64,000 nt of DNA. Source: WLMZ01 sp963732585 (GTDB lineage: Bacteria; Actinomycetota; Acidimicrobiia; Acidimicrobiales; Ilumatobacteraceae). Position 1 is the stretch's first letter, and every line of letters starts with the position of its first letter. Shown one piece after another: positions 34,370 through 42,507 of this stretch. The translations under genes were made by a program, and so were the position numbers. The notes beneath the pieces are model-generated. The model was given only the letters and a program-made list of their open reading frames with translations, ran no database searches and was not told where the DNA came from. The stretch spans positions 620,001 through 684,000 of the forward strand of contig CAVSZY010000004.1 of the NCBI GenBank assembly GCA_963732585.1, read 5' to 3'.

Positions 34370-35146
34370 ATGGCAGCAAATGTCCAAGGCAAGCTCGATC
34401 GCGACAGCCCGATGCCGTTGTGGGCCCAGGTGCTCGACGACATGCGTGCCCGGCTCACCGCTGGGGAGTTTGCGACCGGCTTTCCGGCCGAACGGGAGTT
34501 GATCGCGCAGTACGGCGTGAGTCGGCACACGATGCGTGAGGCGATGCGTCGGCTGCATGCCGATGGTCTGATCGATCGCGAGCGGGGCCGGGGGACATTT
34601 CTGCGCCGACAGCCGATCGAGCAACGAACCGGTGCGTTGTACAGCTTGTTCAATTCGATCGAGTCACAAGGTTTCGAGCAGCGCAGCACGGTCCTCGAGC
34701 TCAGCGAACGCGCCGAGCCGACGGTCGCCGCGATGCTTGGCGTCGACGCGGCGACCACCTTCATCTACCTGCATCGGATTCGTGCTGCCGATGCGACGCC
34801 GATCGCCGTCGACGAGCTGTGGTTGGCCGCCGACCTGGCCCGACCGTTGCTCGGGGTCGACCTTGCACACACTTCGGTGTATGGCGAGCTGGAGCGACTG
34901 TGCGATGTGCGCCCTGGTGCCGGTTGGGAGCGAATCCGCCCGACGATGCCGTCCGCCGACGAGCGCCTTGCGTTGGGAGTCTCGGGCAAGGTGCCGGCGT
35001 TCTTGGTCGAGCGCTTGACGACCTTCCGAGAGCGACCGCTGGAATGGCGCCGCACCGTGATCCGCGGCGACAAATACAGCTTCACGAGCTCGTGGGGTGA
35101 CACCGGCGAAACCCGCGAGCGCGGCTCGTTTACGACGCTGGATTAG
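34370..35146 (+). CDS. GntR/HutC-family transcriptional regulator
   Basis: A 258-aa repressor-type regulator. The N-terminal winged helix (about 13-78) has PLWAQVLDDMRARLTAGEF, FPAERELIAQYGVSRHTMREAMR and DGLIDRERGRGTFL, the full GntR signature. The C-terminal UbiC-transcription-regulator-associated (UTRA) ligand domain (about 95-250) has the pattern TTFIYLHRIRAADATPIAVDELWL. ATG 34370 is chosen because it starts near the helix-turn-helix; the frame is open 34 codons upstream through the operator region. It diverges from the persulfide dioxygenase/rhodanese gene, which it probably controls; the effector is unknown. Confidence 0.88.
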   Translation: MAANVQGKLDRDSPMPLWAQVLDDMRARLTAGEFATGFPAERELIAQYGVSRHTMREAMRRLHADGLIDRERGRGTFLRRQPIEQRTGALYSLFNSIESQGFEQRSTVLELSERAEPTVAAMLGVDAATTFIYLHRIRAADATPIAVDELWLAADLARPLLGVDLAHTSVYGELERLCDVRPGAGWERIRPTMPSADERLALGVSGKVPAFLVERLTTFRERPLEWRRTVIRGDKYSFTSSWGDTGETRERGSFTTLD

Positions 35147-35275
35147 CAGGTTACGCAGATGGTCCACCCCGCTTTGCCCGATGGACCTCTAAAATTCAGT
35201 TGCTCAGTGCAGATACCTGTGCGAGCGTCGATAACACACCTTGCCCGCCGGAGCCTGGAAAGGAATCGATAACCC

Positions 35276-35815
35276 ATGAGCCGTGTCCTTCTGCTCGATG
35301 CCGCATGGCGCATCGATCGCATCATCACTGACGAGTACGCGTGCGAGTTGCTGGTCGGCGGCCGCGCCGTTGGTGCCTCCGAGGAGATCGCCGGAGTCTT
35401 CCGCTCGCCATCGATTCGTGTCGACGTGCCTGCGGTGATCGCTCGCGTCGGAACGCCGATCGGTTCGCGGATGCGGGTCAGCCCCGGCTGCACCCGGCGT
35501 CGGGTACTGGATCGCGACGAGCACCTGTGCCAGTGGGTGGTCGATGGGCGGGCGTGCCCGAGCGCCGCCGACTCGATCGAGCACTTGCTCCCGGCGTCTC
35601 GCGGCGGCCGGGTAACCTGGCTGAACACGGTCGGGGCCTGTCGGGCGCACAACAGCTACAAGCGTGACCGAACGCGTGAAGAGATGCATCGCCAATATGG
35701 CTGGGTGCTGCGGCGCGAGCCGTTCGTGCCTACCCGTGAGGCGGTGTTGCTGGCTCGCGAGCGCATTCTGCCGGAGGCCTGGAAGCCCTTCGTCGTGGTC
35801 TCCAAGATTCACTAA
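35276..35815 (+). CDS. HNH-family endonuclease
   Basis: A 179-aa HNH-domain protein of the actinobacterial 5-methylcytosine-restriction-like group with unknown cellular role. The fold is near the middle: RRRVLDRDEHLCQW, then ADSIEHLLPASRGGRVTWLNTVGACRAHNSYKRDRT, here two segments, with Glu-His in place of the common Asp-His and Cys...Cys...Cys...His as likely zinc ligands. A strong ribosome-binding site (GGAAAGGA) lies 12 bp before ATG 35276. Proteins of this type are widespread single genes in Actinomycetota, not tied to an intron or intein here. A weak stem (GGTCCA/TGGACC, 35161-35187) lies in the gap after the GntR gene. Confidence 0.82.
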   Translation: MSRVLLLDAAWRIDRIITDEYACELLVGGRAVGASEEIAGVFRSPSIRVDVPAVIARVGTPIGSRMRVSPGCTRRRVLDRDEHLCQWVVDGRACPSAADSIEHLLPASRGGRVTWLNTVGACRAHNSYKRDRTREEMHRQYGWVLRREPFVPTREAVLLARERILPEAWKPFVVVSKIH

Positions 35816-35912
35816 CCGGCGACGAACACTGGCACACGCTAGACAGGTGAAACCCCGAGGGGAGACTGATTCGCGCTTGCCTCGGCGCGCCTGGGCGGGG
35901 CACTATGCGTCG

Positions 35913-36680
35913 GTGCTTAACCTTCCCGTGGTCGATCCCTGGTTCGTCGTCGCCACGGTCGCCAATGGCGTGACGCAGGTGACTGAGCCGCACGTTCATC
36001 GCCTGCTGCGATGCAATGTCTGGCACGTCCTTGGGCGCGACCGCGATCTGGTCGTGGACACCTCGCTCGGCTTGACACCGATGCGACATCTCATCGAGCG
36101 CAGGCATGACCGTCGGATGCTCGCCGTGGCAACGCATGTTCACGCCGACCATGTCGGCGGAATGCATGAGTTCGATGATCGCGCGATTCATGCCGCTGAG
36201 GCCGAGCGCCTTGCCGAGCCAGGATCGATCACGCTCGACATCAGCGCGTACGGCGATGAGGTGCGTCGGCCATACCTCGACGCCGGCTACGACGTGCCCG
36301 ACATCCTCATCGATGCGATGCCAATGGGCGGCGTCGAGGCGAGCATGACGCGTCTGGCAGCGCCACCCACGCTCGTTCTACACGAAGGCGACGTGATCGA
36401 TCTCGGCGATCGGGTATTCGAGGTTCTGCACCTGCCAGGCCACTCGGTGGGATCCATTGGCTTATGGGAACAGGCCACGGGGGTGTTCTTCTCAGGCGAC
36501 GCCGTCTACGACGGCCCGCTGCTCGATGAACTCGAAGGTTGCGACATCGAGGCGTACATCGCCACGATGCGACGCCTTCGCCAGCTTCCAGTCGAAGTTG
36601 TCCACGGCGGACACGAACAGAGCTTTGGGAGAGACCGCCTGGTCCAACTCTGCGATCAATACCTGTCCACCAGGACCTGA
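35913..36680 (+). CDS. Metallo-beta-lactamase-fold hydrolase
   Basis: A 255-aa MBL-fold protein. Metal motifs are THVHADHVGGMHEFD (H-x-H-x-D-H), LHLPGHSVGSIGLWE with the third His, SGDAVYDGPLLDELE with the bridging Asp, and VVHGGHEQSFG with the last His. The start is uncertain: GTG 35913 (VLNLPVVDPWFVV) is used because family members begin close to this residue, while GTG 35847 is an in-frame alternative. The hydrolase family includes glyoxalase II-like and lactonase-like enzymes; the substrate cannot be named. It lies 97 bp after the HNH gene and 199 bp before an APH-type kinase on the same strand. Confidence 0.85.
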   Translation: MLNLPVVDPWFVVATVANGVTQVTEPHVHRLLRCNVWHVLGRDRDLVVDTSLGLTPMRHLIERRHDRRMLAVATHVHADHVGGMHEFDDRAIHAAEAERLAEPGSITLDISAYGDEVRRPYLDAGYDVPDILIDAMPMGGVEASMTRLAAPPTLVLHEGDVIDLGDRVFEVLHLPGHSVGSIGLWEQATGVFFSGDAVYDGPLLDELEGCDIEAYIATMRRLRQLPVEVVHGGHEQSFGRDRLVQLCDQYLSTRT

Positions 36681-36775
36681 GCCGCTGCGAACGATCCGGC
36701 CAATCTTTCTGTGTGAACAGGCGATCCTTTTTCCGGGCTGCAGGTCCGCAGGCAACGGACGAGGGCGGCTGTGGC

Positions 36776-36811
36776 ACACCGAAGTTGACGATCACACCGA
36801 AGTGGACGATC
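36776..36811. repeat. 18-bp tandem duplication
   Basis: ACACCGAAGTTGACGATC is followed at once by a copy with one change (T to G), then a third ACAC. It lies in the 199-bp gap between the MBL-fold and APH genes, which otherwise contains no convincing gene or promoter. Confidence 0.85.
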
Positions 36812-36879
36812 ACACGGTCGAGCTGGCAAAGGTCTGAGTCGACCATTGGCCGCGCTCGCGACGCGCCAGAGGTTGCGCG

Positions 36880-37668
36880 ATGATTGCCTTCGTGGTGAAG
36901 GTCGAGATCGTCGTCGCTCACAGCGAGCGCGCCACCCTGCGAGTCGGTGATGTGTTCCTGAAGATCGACGCCGATCAGGCTCGGGCCGACATCGAAGTCG
37001 AAGCAATGGCCATGGCGCCAATGCCGACGCCGGAGGTGCTGTGGCGCAAACCACCCGTGCTCGCCCTCGCCGCCGCCTCAGGCACGCCGCTCGGGCGCCT
37101 CGGCCAGCCCTCAACCGCATCGTCTGCCGCGTGGGCCGCCGCAGGAGCCGCCGTCCGGGCGCTGCATGATGCGCCGCTGCCGCCATGGCCCGGTCGAGGA
37201 GTCGATTCGCTCGCTTCGCGCCTGGTCGGCGAGTGCGAGTGGCTTGTTGACAACAACGTGCTGCCCGCCGAGGTAGTGAGACGAAATCAGCGGCTCGCCG
37301 ACCTGGCTCTGCGGCCATGGGTGCCGGTGTTCATCCACGGTGACCTGCAGGTCGACCACGTCTTCGTCGATGGTGACGAGGTGACCGGCGTCATCGACTG
37401 GTCCGAGGCATCCCAGGGCGACCCATTGTTCGATGTGGCCACCCTCACGCTCGGCCACCCGGAGCACCTCGGCGACGTCATTGCCGGCTACGGGAGCGAT
37501 GTCGACCGCGAGATCATCCGCGCCTGGTGGTCGTTGCGATGCCTGTCGAACGTCCGCTGGTTGCTCGAGCACGGATTTGGTCCGGTCGAAGCATTGCCCG
37601 AGGTCGCAGTGCTGCACCAAACTCTGTTATCGCCGACCTCACCACCCCTTACCGAGGAGGTCCCGTGA
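36880..37668 (+). CDS. Aminoglycoside phosphotransferase-family kinase
   Basis: A 262-aa protein of the APH/choline kinase fold that phosphorylates a small hydroxylated molecule. Recognisable are the N-lobe ATLRVGDVFLKIDAD with the nucleotide-binding Lys, the catalytic loop VFIHGDLQVDHVFVDGDEV and the metal-binding VIDWSEASQGDPLFDVA. These are unusual in having His-Gly-Asp-Leu-Gln with Asp-His in place of the more common Asn. ATG 36880 fits; the initial MIAFVV may be a chance extension. Its stop overlaps the VOC gene start by GTGA, so both are one operon. No resistance should be assumed: most members of this family in environmental actinobacteria are of unknown substrate. Confidence 0.85.
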   Translation: MIAFVVKVEIVVAHSERATLRVGDVFLKIDADQARADIEVEAMAMAPMPTPEVLWRKPPVLALAAASGTPLGRLGQPSTASSAAWAAAGAAVRALHDAPLPPWPGRGVDSLASRLVGECEWLVDNNVLPAEVVRRNQRLADLALRPWVPVFIHGDLQVDHVFVDGDEVTGVIDWSEASQGDPLFDVATLTLGHPEHLGDVIAGYGSDVDREIIRAWWSLRCLSNVRWLLEHGFGPVEALPEVAVLHQTLLSPTSPPLTEEVP

Positions 37669-38030
37669 CCATTGTCCACAAAGCCGTCACCTTCGACTGC
37701 GCCGATGCGACCACCGTTAGCCAGTTTTGGTCGGCCGTTCTCGGCCGATCCATCGACACCGAGCCAATGCCTCCATCGCCCTTCTTCGCCTCGATCGGTC
37801 TCGGCGATTCGTCGCTCCTCGCCTACATGTTCATTCAGGTACCCGAGGGCAAGACCGTGAAGAACCGTGTGCACCTCGACCTTGAGGCTGAAGACATATC
37901 CGCCGAAGTTGCACGCGTCATCGCCCTCGGCGCAACACACATTCACGACAAGGACGAGTTCGGCTTGCACTGGACGACCCTTGCCGACCCCGAAGGCAAC
38001 GAGTTCTGCATCGCTCGCCCACACCACTAA
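37665..38030 (+). CDS. VOC-family (glyoxalase/bleomycin-resistance fold) protein
   Basis: A 121-aa single VOC-fold protein. It has VTFDCADATTVSQFWSAVLGR at the first beta-alpha-beta unit, VHLDLEAEDISAEVARVIALG in the second, and the closing WTTLADPEGNEFCIARP with the conserved metal Glu nearby. The start is GTG 37665: a perfect GAGGAGGT ribosome-binding site sits 5 bp upstream and the codon overlaps the APH stop. Members of this subgroup are common in actinobacteria as binding proteins or isomerases; function is unknown. Coupling to a small-molecule kinase suggests modification or sequestration of the same compound. Confidence 0.88.
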   Translation: MTIVHKAVTFDCADATTVSQFWSAVLGRSIDTEPMPPSPFFASIGLGDSSLLAYMFIQVPEGKTVKNRVHLDLEAEDISAEVARVIALGATHIHDKDEFGLHWTTLADPEGNEFCIARPHH

Positions 38031-38080
38031 CCGCTTCCTGCCAGGCACCCAATTCGGACCTTCACTATGGTCTTAGGAAG

Positions 38081-38094
38081 ACCTAAATTTAGGT
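38081..38094. promoter_or_regulatory. 14-bp perfect AT-rich palindrome
   Basis: ACCTAAATTTAGGT is fully self-complementary and stands out in the GC-rich background. It lies after the VOC gene and about 25 bp before a RelE-like toxin remnant, so it could be a relic operator for a lost antitoxin gene. Confidence 0.4.
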
Positions 38095-38107
38095 TCAGCA
38101 GGCAGAG

Positions 38108-38343
38108 TCCTCAACGAGGCACAGGTGCGTCAGTCTCTTGGCCTGCCGCCGAGAACGTGAATGACTACCCCGGTTGTGGGCTCGCCAGTGACCCGCGCCG
38201 CCGAGGCAAACTGCTACAGCGTGAACTCTCAGGGTATTGGTCGGCGCAGCGCGGCGAGTATCGGGTGGTGTATCGACTCGACGAAGAAACCACAACGATG
38301 TTCGTGCGAAAGATCGGTCACCGCTCGCACACCCACGACAGCC
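38108..38343 (+). pseudogene. RelE/ParE-family toxin remnant
   Basis: The segment encoding SDPRRRGKLLQREL, YWSAQRGEYRVVYRLDEE and VRKIGHRSHTHD is the C-terminal two-thirds of a RelE-type mRNA interferase (typical RVGK-L-GEL-G-WSARRGDYRV-YRID-D pattern). The N-terminal third is broken: LGLPPR is in another frame and ends at TGA 38158-38160, so there is no intact start. The frame also has no stop of its own and runs into the antisense strand of tRNA-Ala. No antitoxin gene is adjacent. The key Arg and Tyr residues of RelE toxins are retained in part. Either a decayed toxin or a broken read; the missing antitoxin favours decay. Confidence 0.5.
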
Positions 38344-38379
38344 GACACGGAGTGCAGGACAACCTGCGACATCACCGGG

Positions 38380-38417
38380 TCGAGACGATGGTGGTGGCGA
38401 TGGGTGGAGACGATGGG
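38380..38417. repeat. Repeated copies of the tRNA-Ala 3' end
   Basis: The last 13 bases of the tRNA (plus strand TGGAGACGATGGG, 38418-38430) are duplicated exactly at 38405-38417, with a degraded copy at 38392-38404 (11 of 13) and another partial copy at 38380-38391. The copies run on from the tRNA 3' end into the RelE remnant. Confidence 0.75.
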
Positions 38418-38490
38418 TGGAGACGATGGGAATCGAACCCACGACATCTACCTTGCAAAGGTAGCGCTCTGCCAACTGAGCTACGTCCCC
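38418..38490 (-). tRNA. tRNA-Ala(UGC)
   Basis: A 73-nt tRNA on the minus strand. The acceptor stem GGGGACG pairs with CGTCTCC, including the G3-U70 wobble pair that is the main alanine identity element. The D stem is GCTC/GAGC, the anticodon arm CTACC-TTTGCAA-GGTAG gives anticodon TGC, and the T arm is GTGGG-TTCGATT-CCCAT. The discriminator is A. The genomic 3' end reads CCC, so CCA must be added enzymatically. Sequence directly 3' repeats the tRNA end. Confidence 0.97.
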
Positions 38491-38553
38491 GTTAGGGGAT
38501 TCCACCATATCGGCTTGAGCCCAACGGCGGAAACCCCCGATTCGTGCTGGTGC

Positions 38554-39100
38554 TTACACGTCCCGGCCGAGGAATCTGAGGAACTCGGATTGCAGATCGT
38601 CACCCTCGACGGCATCGAGCTTGGGGCCAAAGACTCCGGGGCGGCGAATCATCGCGTCCATCGGCTTCATCCCGCTGTACGCCGCGGCGACGGCGTCGGC
38701 GTTGATCTGCTCGTCGCCACCGACGGCGCGGGCCAGGTCCCAGGTGTGCACCAGCACATCGGTGGACACGAACCTGCCGATCATCTGCGCGGCAGGCATC
38801 TCGCCCATCGGCCCGGGAACAGCCACCGAAAGATCGGCGCTCTGCAGACTGGATTGGAACGATTGCAAGGCGTCGTTCCAGGCAGCGACGATGTCCTCAT
38901 CGGTGCCAATGGCGAGAATCGGCACCGCTCAACGAGGCGTGCATGCGAAACAAGTTGTTGCCCACATGGACCACGACATCGCGAGCCTGCCAGCCCTCGC
39001 ACGGCGACGGGTTCGCCCACGCGTCGCTCGCCGTGGCCTGTACCCGGGCATCGAATTCTTGCAGTAGTCCGCTGACGTGGTGAATGATTTCTTGGCTCAT
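38554..39100 (-). CDS. TIGR03086-type mycothiol-dependent (DinB-like) protein, frameshifted
   Basis: About 182 aa. A DinB/MDMPI-fold protein of the TIGR03086 family, found only in mycothiol-producing actinobacteria. The N-terminal part (MSQEIIHHVSGLLQEFDARV, PSPCEGWQARDVVVHVGNN) starts at ATG 39100. The C-terminal part (PILAIGTDEDIVAAWNDALQ, FVSTDVLVHTWDLARAVGG with the conserved His-Thr-Trp-Asp) is in another frame to the stop at 38554. The break is at about 38926-38934 and the length is one over a multiple of three, so one extra base. The His residues of the metal site (VVHV, LVHTWD) are both present. Function is unknown; related MDMPI enzymes isomerise maleylpyruvate. Confidence 0.8.
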
Positions 39101-39147
39101 TGCCGCGAATCTAGTGCCGCTGGCACGACGAGCGGCATGCGGCAGCG

Positions 39148-39336
39148 TCAATCGTCTTTCAGCGCCACCGCGTTCGGCGTCACATTCATCTTCGGTTCGT
39201 ACTCAGCGACCTCGACCTCGCGGGCCTCGGCCGCATACGCGGCCCGAAGCTCGTCGCGACATTGCAGGCACGGGCCATAGAAGCGCTCATTGGTTTCAAC
39301 CTGACATCGGGGACACGTGAATGACAGCTGATCCAT
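39148..39336 (-). CDS. Small zinc-ribbon protein
   Basis: A 62-aa protein with FTCPRCQVETNERFYGPCLQC, a two-knuckle zinc ribbon (two Cys-x-x-Cys), followed by RDELRAAYAAEAREVEVAEYEPKM. Small proteins of this pattern are common in actinobacteria, function unknown. ATG 39336 leaves 35 bp to the divergent acyl-CoA synthetase start. The sequence is uninterrupted although it sits at the left border of the indel-rich stretch. Confidence 0.75.
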   Translation of the reverse strand: MDQLSFTCPRCQVETNERFYGPCLQCRDELRAAYAAEAREVEVAEYEPKMNVTPNAVALKDD

Positions 39337-39371
39337 ACCGACCTCACGGTAACACCGACTACAGTTCGCTC

Positions 39372-40933
39372 ATGAAGGAACTCGTCTATCACCGCCATTT
39401 GCTCCCTGCAGTCCGCAAATTTGCTTCGCGACCCTGCGTCACCGATGCGGCAACCGGTGTCACGCACACCTTCGCCGAGCACTTCGAGCGGGTCAAACTA
39501 ATTAATTGGTGGTCTGCAATCGCTGGGCGTTGGCCGCGGTGATCGCTTTGCGGTGATGGCCCTGAACTCCCCCGAGTATGTCGAGATGTACCACGCCGCG
39601 TTCCTCGGTGGCGGCGTGATCAACCCGCTCAACCTGCGCTTCGCACCGAAGGAATTGGCCTACGTGCTCGCCGATTCCGGCACGAAGGTGATCTTCGTCG
39701 ACGCCTGGTTCGCCGGGCTGATCGACAGCATCCGCAGCCAGACACGTTCCAAACCGTGGTGCTCGTTGGCGCTGGCGACGCTCCTCACGACGTCCGCTAC
39801 GACGACCTGCTCGCCGGCGCGACGCCGACATTCCCGACGAGGGCGAGGAAACCGATCCGGTGATGCTTGATGTATACCGGCGGCACCACCGGCATGCCCA
39901 AGGGTGTGTTGCTCGATCAGCGCGCCGAGATGTTGAACCTCTACCACGTGATCGATGCGGTGCGCTTCCAGGCCGATGACGACCGCCTTGCTGCAGACGC
40001 CGATGTTCCATGCGGCCTCGATGTTCACCGTGATCGGCATCCCGGCACTCGGCGCCCACGTCATGACGATCCCTTGTTCGATCCCCCAGCGGTGATGGCC
40101 GCGGTCGACAAATACCAGCCAAAGGTGACGGTGATGGTGCCGACGATGATCGGCATGGTCATGGCCCATCCCGAGTTCACACCTGCCCGTCTCGGCAGCT
40201 TCCGCACCCTGGTCTACGGCGCCTCGCCGATGCCCCAGACCCTGTTGGAGAAACTGCTGGCGATGTATCCGGGGATGGACATCTTGCAGGGCTACGGCAT
40301 GACCGAAAGCGCTTCGATCGTCACCATCCTCGGCCCTGAGGAGCACCGCGCCGGAGGCCACTACCTGCAGCGCCGCTGGCGCCCCCCGATCGGTGTCGTT
40401 CTCTCCATCCAAGACGAAGACGGCAACGAAATGCCCACCGGCGAGGTCGGCGAGGTCTGCGTCCGCGGCGGCAACTACATGATCGAGTATTGGAACAAGC
40501 CCGAGGCCACGACCGAGGTCTTCCGCGGCGGTTGGTACCACAGCGGCGACGCTGGGTATCTCGACGAAGAGGGCTACCTCTACCTTGTCGATCGGGTGAA
40601 GGACATGATCGTCACCGGCGGTGAGAACGTGTACTTCAGTCAGAGGTGGAGAACGCGCTGGCATCGCACCCTGCGGTGCTGCAGGTTGCCGTGATCGGCA
40701 TCCCCGACGATCGTTGGGGTGAGGCGGTGCACGCCATCGTCGTGCTCAAGCCGGGGGTGAGCGCGGAACAGAAGGAACTGATCGATCACTGTCGCGAGCA
40801 CATCGCTGGCTACAAACTGCCCAAGAGGGTCGAGTTCCGCAGCGACCCGTTGCCGCTGTCCGGCGCGATGAAGGTGCTGAAGAAGGACTTGCGGGCGCCG
40901 TACTGGGAAGGCCGAGAGCGCCTCGTCAACTAA
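39372..40933 (+). CDS. Acyl-CoA synthetase / AMP-dependent ligase (multiple frameshifts)
   Basis: ANL-superfamily ligase that activates a carboxylic acid to acyl-AMP and acyl-CoA. Pieces in all three frames join into one protein: MKELVYHRHLLPAVRKFA, VMALNSPEYVEMYHAAFLGG, the AMP-binding MYTGGTTGMPKGVLL, VYGASPMPQTLLEKLL, LQGYGMTESASIV, YHSGDAGYLDEEGYLYLVDR, KDMIVTGGENV and the C-terminal SGAMKVLKKDLR with the catalytic Lys. I see frame changes near 39495-39508, 39740-39755, 39828, 39869, 39980, 40072, a compensating pair at 40362-40382 and 40638. All catalytic motifs survive, so a poor consensus is more likely than decay. The AT-rich run CTAATTAATT at the first break is unlike neighbouring codon use. 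Confidence 0.8.
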
Positions 40934-40948
40934 CCGACAGCACGTTGA

Positions 40949-41074
40949 CTAGCTGGCCAGGGCGATCCGACGTTCGGGAACAGCGATGCGACGCAGGCGC
41001 GCCTCGACACATTCGCTGGTTCGCGGGTCCCACTCCTTGGAGACCAGGCCCGCCAACAGTCGCCGGACGTCCAC
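40949..41074 (-). CDS. Short ORF or gene fragment
   Basis: In the 186-bp gap between two damaged genes, the minus strand has a 41-codon frame from GTG 41074 to TAG 40949 (MDVRRLLAGLVSKEWDP, then RLRRIAVPERRIALAS). Composition and the helical charge pattern look protein-like, and the frame extends a little upstream without a better start. Given the local indel density it may be the end of a larger gene. No family recognised. Confidence 0.3.
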   Translation of the reverse strand: MDVRRLLAGLVSKEWDPRTSECVEARLRRIAVPERRIALAS

Positions 41075-41119
41075 CCCGCACCCCCCGTCAAGCTGGAACT
41101 CATCACAGCTTACAAGAGC

Positions 41120-42424
41120 TCACAGCTCACATGCCACGTAAGTACTGACGCATGAGATGCGAAAATATGACAAAAAGTTAGATTTTTCTGTTACTCCGAC
41201 GCAGCGCGCGTCCTCCGAAGCAAAGGTTCGGTGAAGCGCCAAGGTCCGATCGGCCAGTCGCATCACTCGCCCCGCCGCGCCGGGAGTGGTGCCGTCGATC
41301 AAGTTGCCCATCACCGCCAGAGTGACGTCGGCCGCTGCCTGGGTGCCGACGGCAAGCCGCAACCCGGGCCGCAGCAGCCACGGGTGGCCGATGATGAAAC
41401 TGAAGCGCCGACCCGTGCGCAGGAAGGAATCAAAGCGCTCACCAACCAACTGGTCGTAGGTGTCGGGCGCGGTCGCCGGGTTGGCCACGAAGCGTTCGAC
41501 GGCGAGCATGCCGCTCTCCAGGGCGTAGTCGATGCCCTCGCCGTTCATTGGATTGACGAAGCCGGCAGCGTCGCCGATCGCCAGCCAGCCGGGCCCGTGG
41601 CGGCGCTGCACACTCATCGGCAGTCGCCAAGCCCGCGGACGCTCGATGTAAGTCGCCGAGTGACCATGGCTCACGAACGATCGCCGCGTACTGGTCGAGC
41701 AAGCGATTGAGGTTGAGCTTCTTGAAGCCCTTCATCGTGCTCAGGGCGCCGACGCCGATGTTGACCGTGCCGTCGCCAGCGGGGAACATCCAGCCATAAC
41801 CAGGCACCGCCGTGCCATGTTCGTCGCTCAAGCGACAGGCAAGCTTCGAGATGGCGTTCGGCGTGACGTGGCGTCGGTGCGTAGGCGCGGATCGCCAACC
41901 CGAAGGTGTCGTCTTCGGTCTCGTTCGGCGCCGACGATTCGCGCGGCAGCGCCCTGTGCCCCAGCGGCGAGCACCGTCAGCGGTGCGTGAAAGCGGTCGC
42001 CTCCGGCGTCGACGCCGATCGACGCGCCCGTTTCGAGAAGCGGCAACGCTTCACAATCGAAACGAATGTCGGCACCCGCGGCGATGAGCGACGTCGATCA
42101 GGTGCGTGTCGAACAAACGCCTCGGCCACACTGCGCCATGGTTGGGGAAACGGTCGGTTGTTGGCCATGCCAACTCGCGGGTCTTGCTTGCCGGCGATCA
42201 TCCGCAGGCCATCAATGCGGTGGGCGACCGACAGGTCGATGTTCAAGTCCTTGAGGGCAGCCAACCGCGCGTGGGGTCAAGCCCGTCGCCGCAGACTTTG
42301 TCGCGCCCGTGACGGGCCCTTCTCGAACAAGGTGACCGCCACACCGCGGCGGGCGGCGGCGATCGCGGCTGCTGCACCCGCCCGGGCCACCACCGATGAC
42401 CAGCAAGTCTCGTTGATTCACCAC
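41120..42424 (-). CDS. Geranylgeranyl-reductase-family FAD oxidoreductase (multiple frameshifts)
   Basis: FAD-dependent oxidoreductase of the geranylgeranyl reductase / PHBH-like group, which saturates isoprenoid chains such as menaquinone or lipid tails. Pieces: VNQRDLLVIGGGPGG (FAD motif) at GTG 42421/42424, KSAATGLTPRAV, ALKDLNIDLSVAHRIDGLRM, FHAPLTVLAAGAQG, YGWMFPAGDGTVNIGVG, and the long intact end WLAIGDAAGFVNPMNGEGIDYALESG (second FAD motif, two segments) to the stop at 41120. At least seven frame changes separate them. The last residues (SYFRISCVSTYVACEL) look non-native, so the true stop may be upstream. Actinobacterial homologues sit beside menaquinone or electron-transport genes; none is adjacent here. 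Confidence 0.75.
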
Positions 42425-42507
42425 GCCTGAAATCCTGCCAGGGGCAACCGCTGAACCCTCTATGACGCCGGGCATATCTGGCACCGGTCGGTCCGTAGAA
42501 TCACCCG

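Noticed and set aside
35276..35815. HNH protein as a homing endonuclease or CRISPR nuclease
   Set aside because: No intron, intein or cas neighbours; it is a free-standing gene of a widespread actinobacterial type.
36880..37668. Antibiotic-resistance gene (APH)
   Set aside because: The fold is broad and substrates are mostly unknown; nothing nearby supports resistance.
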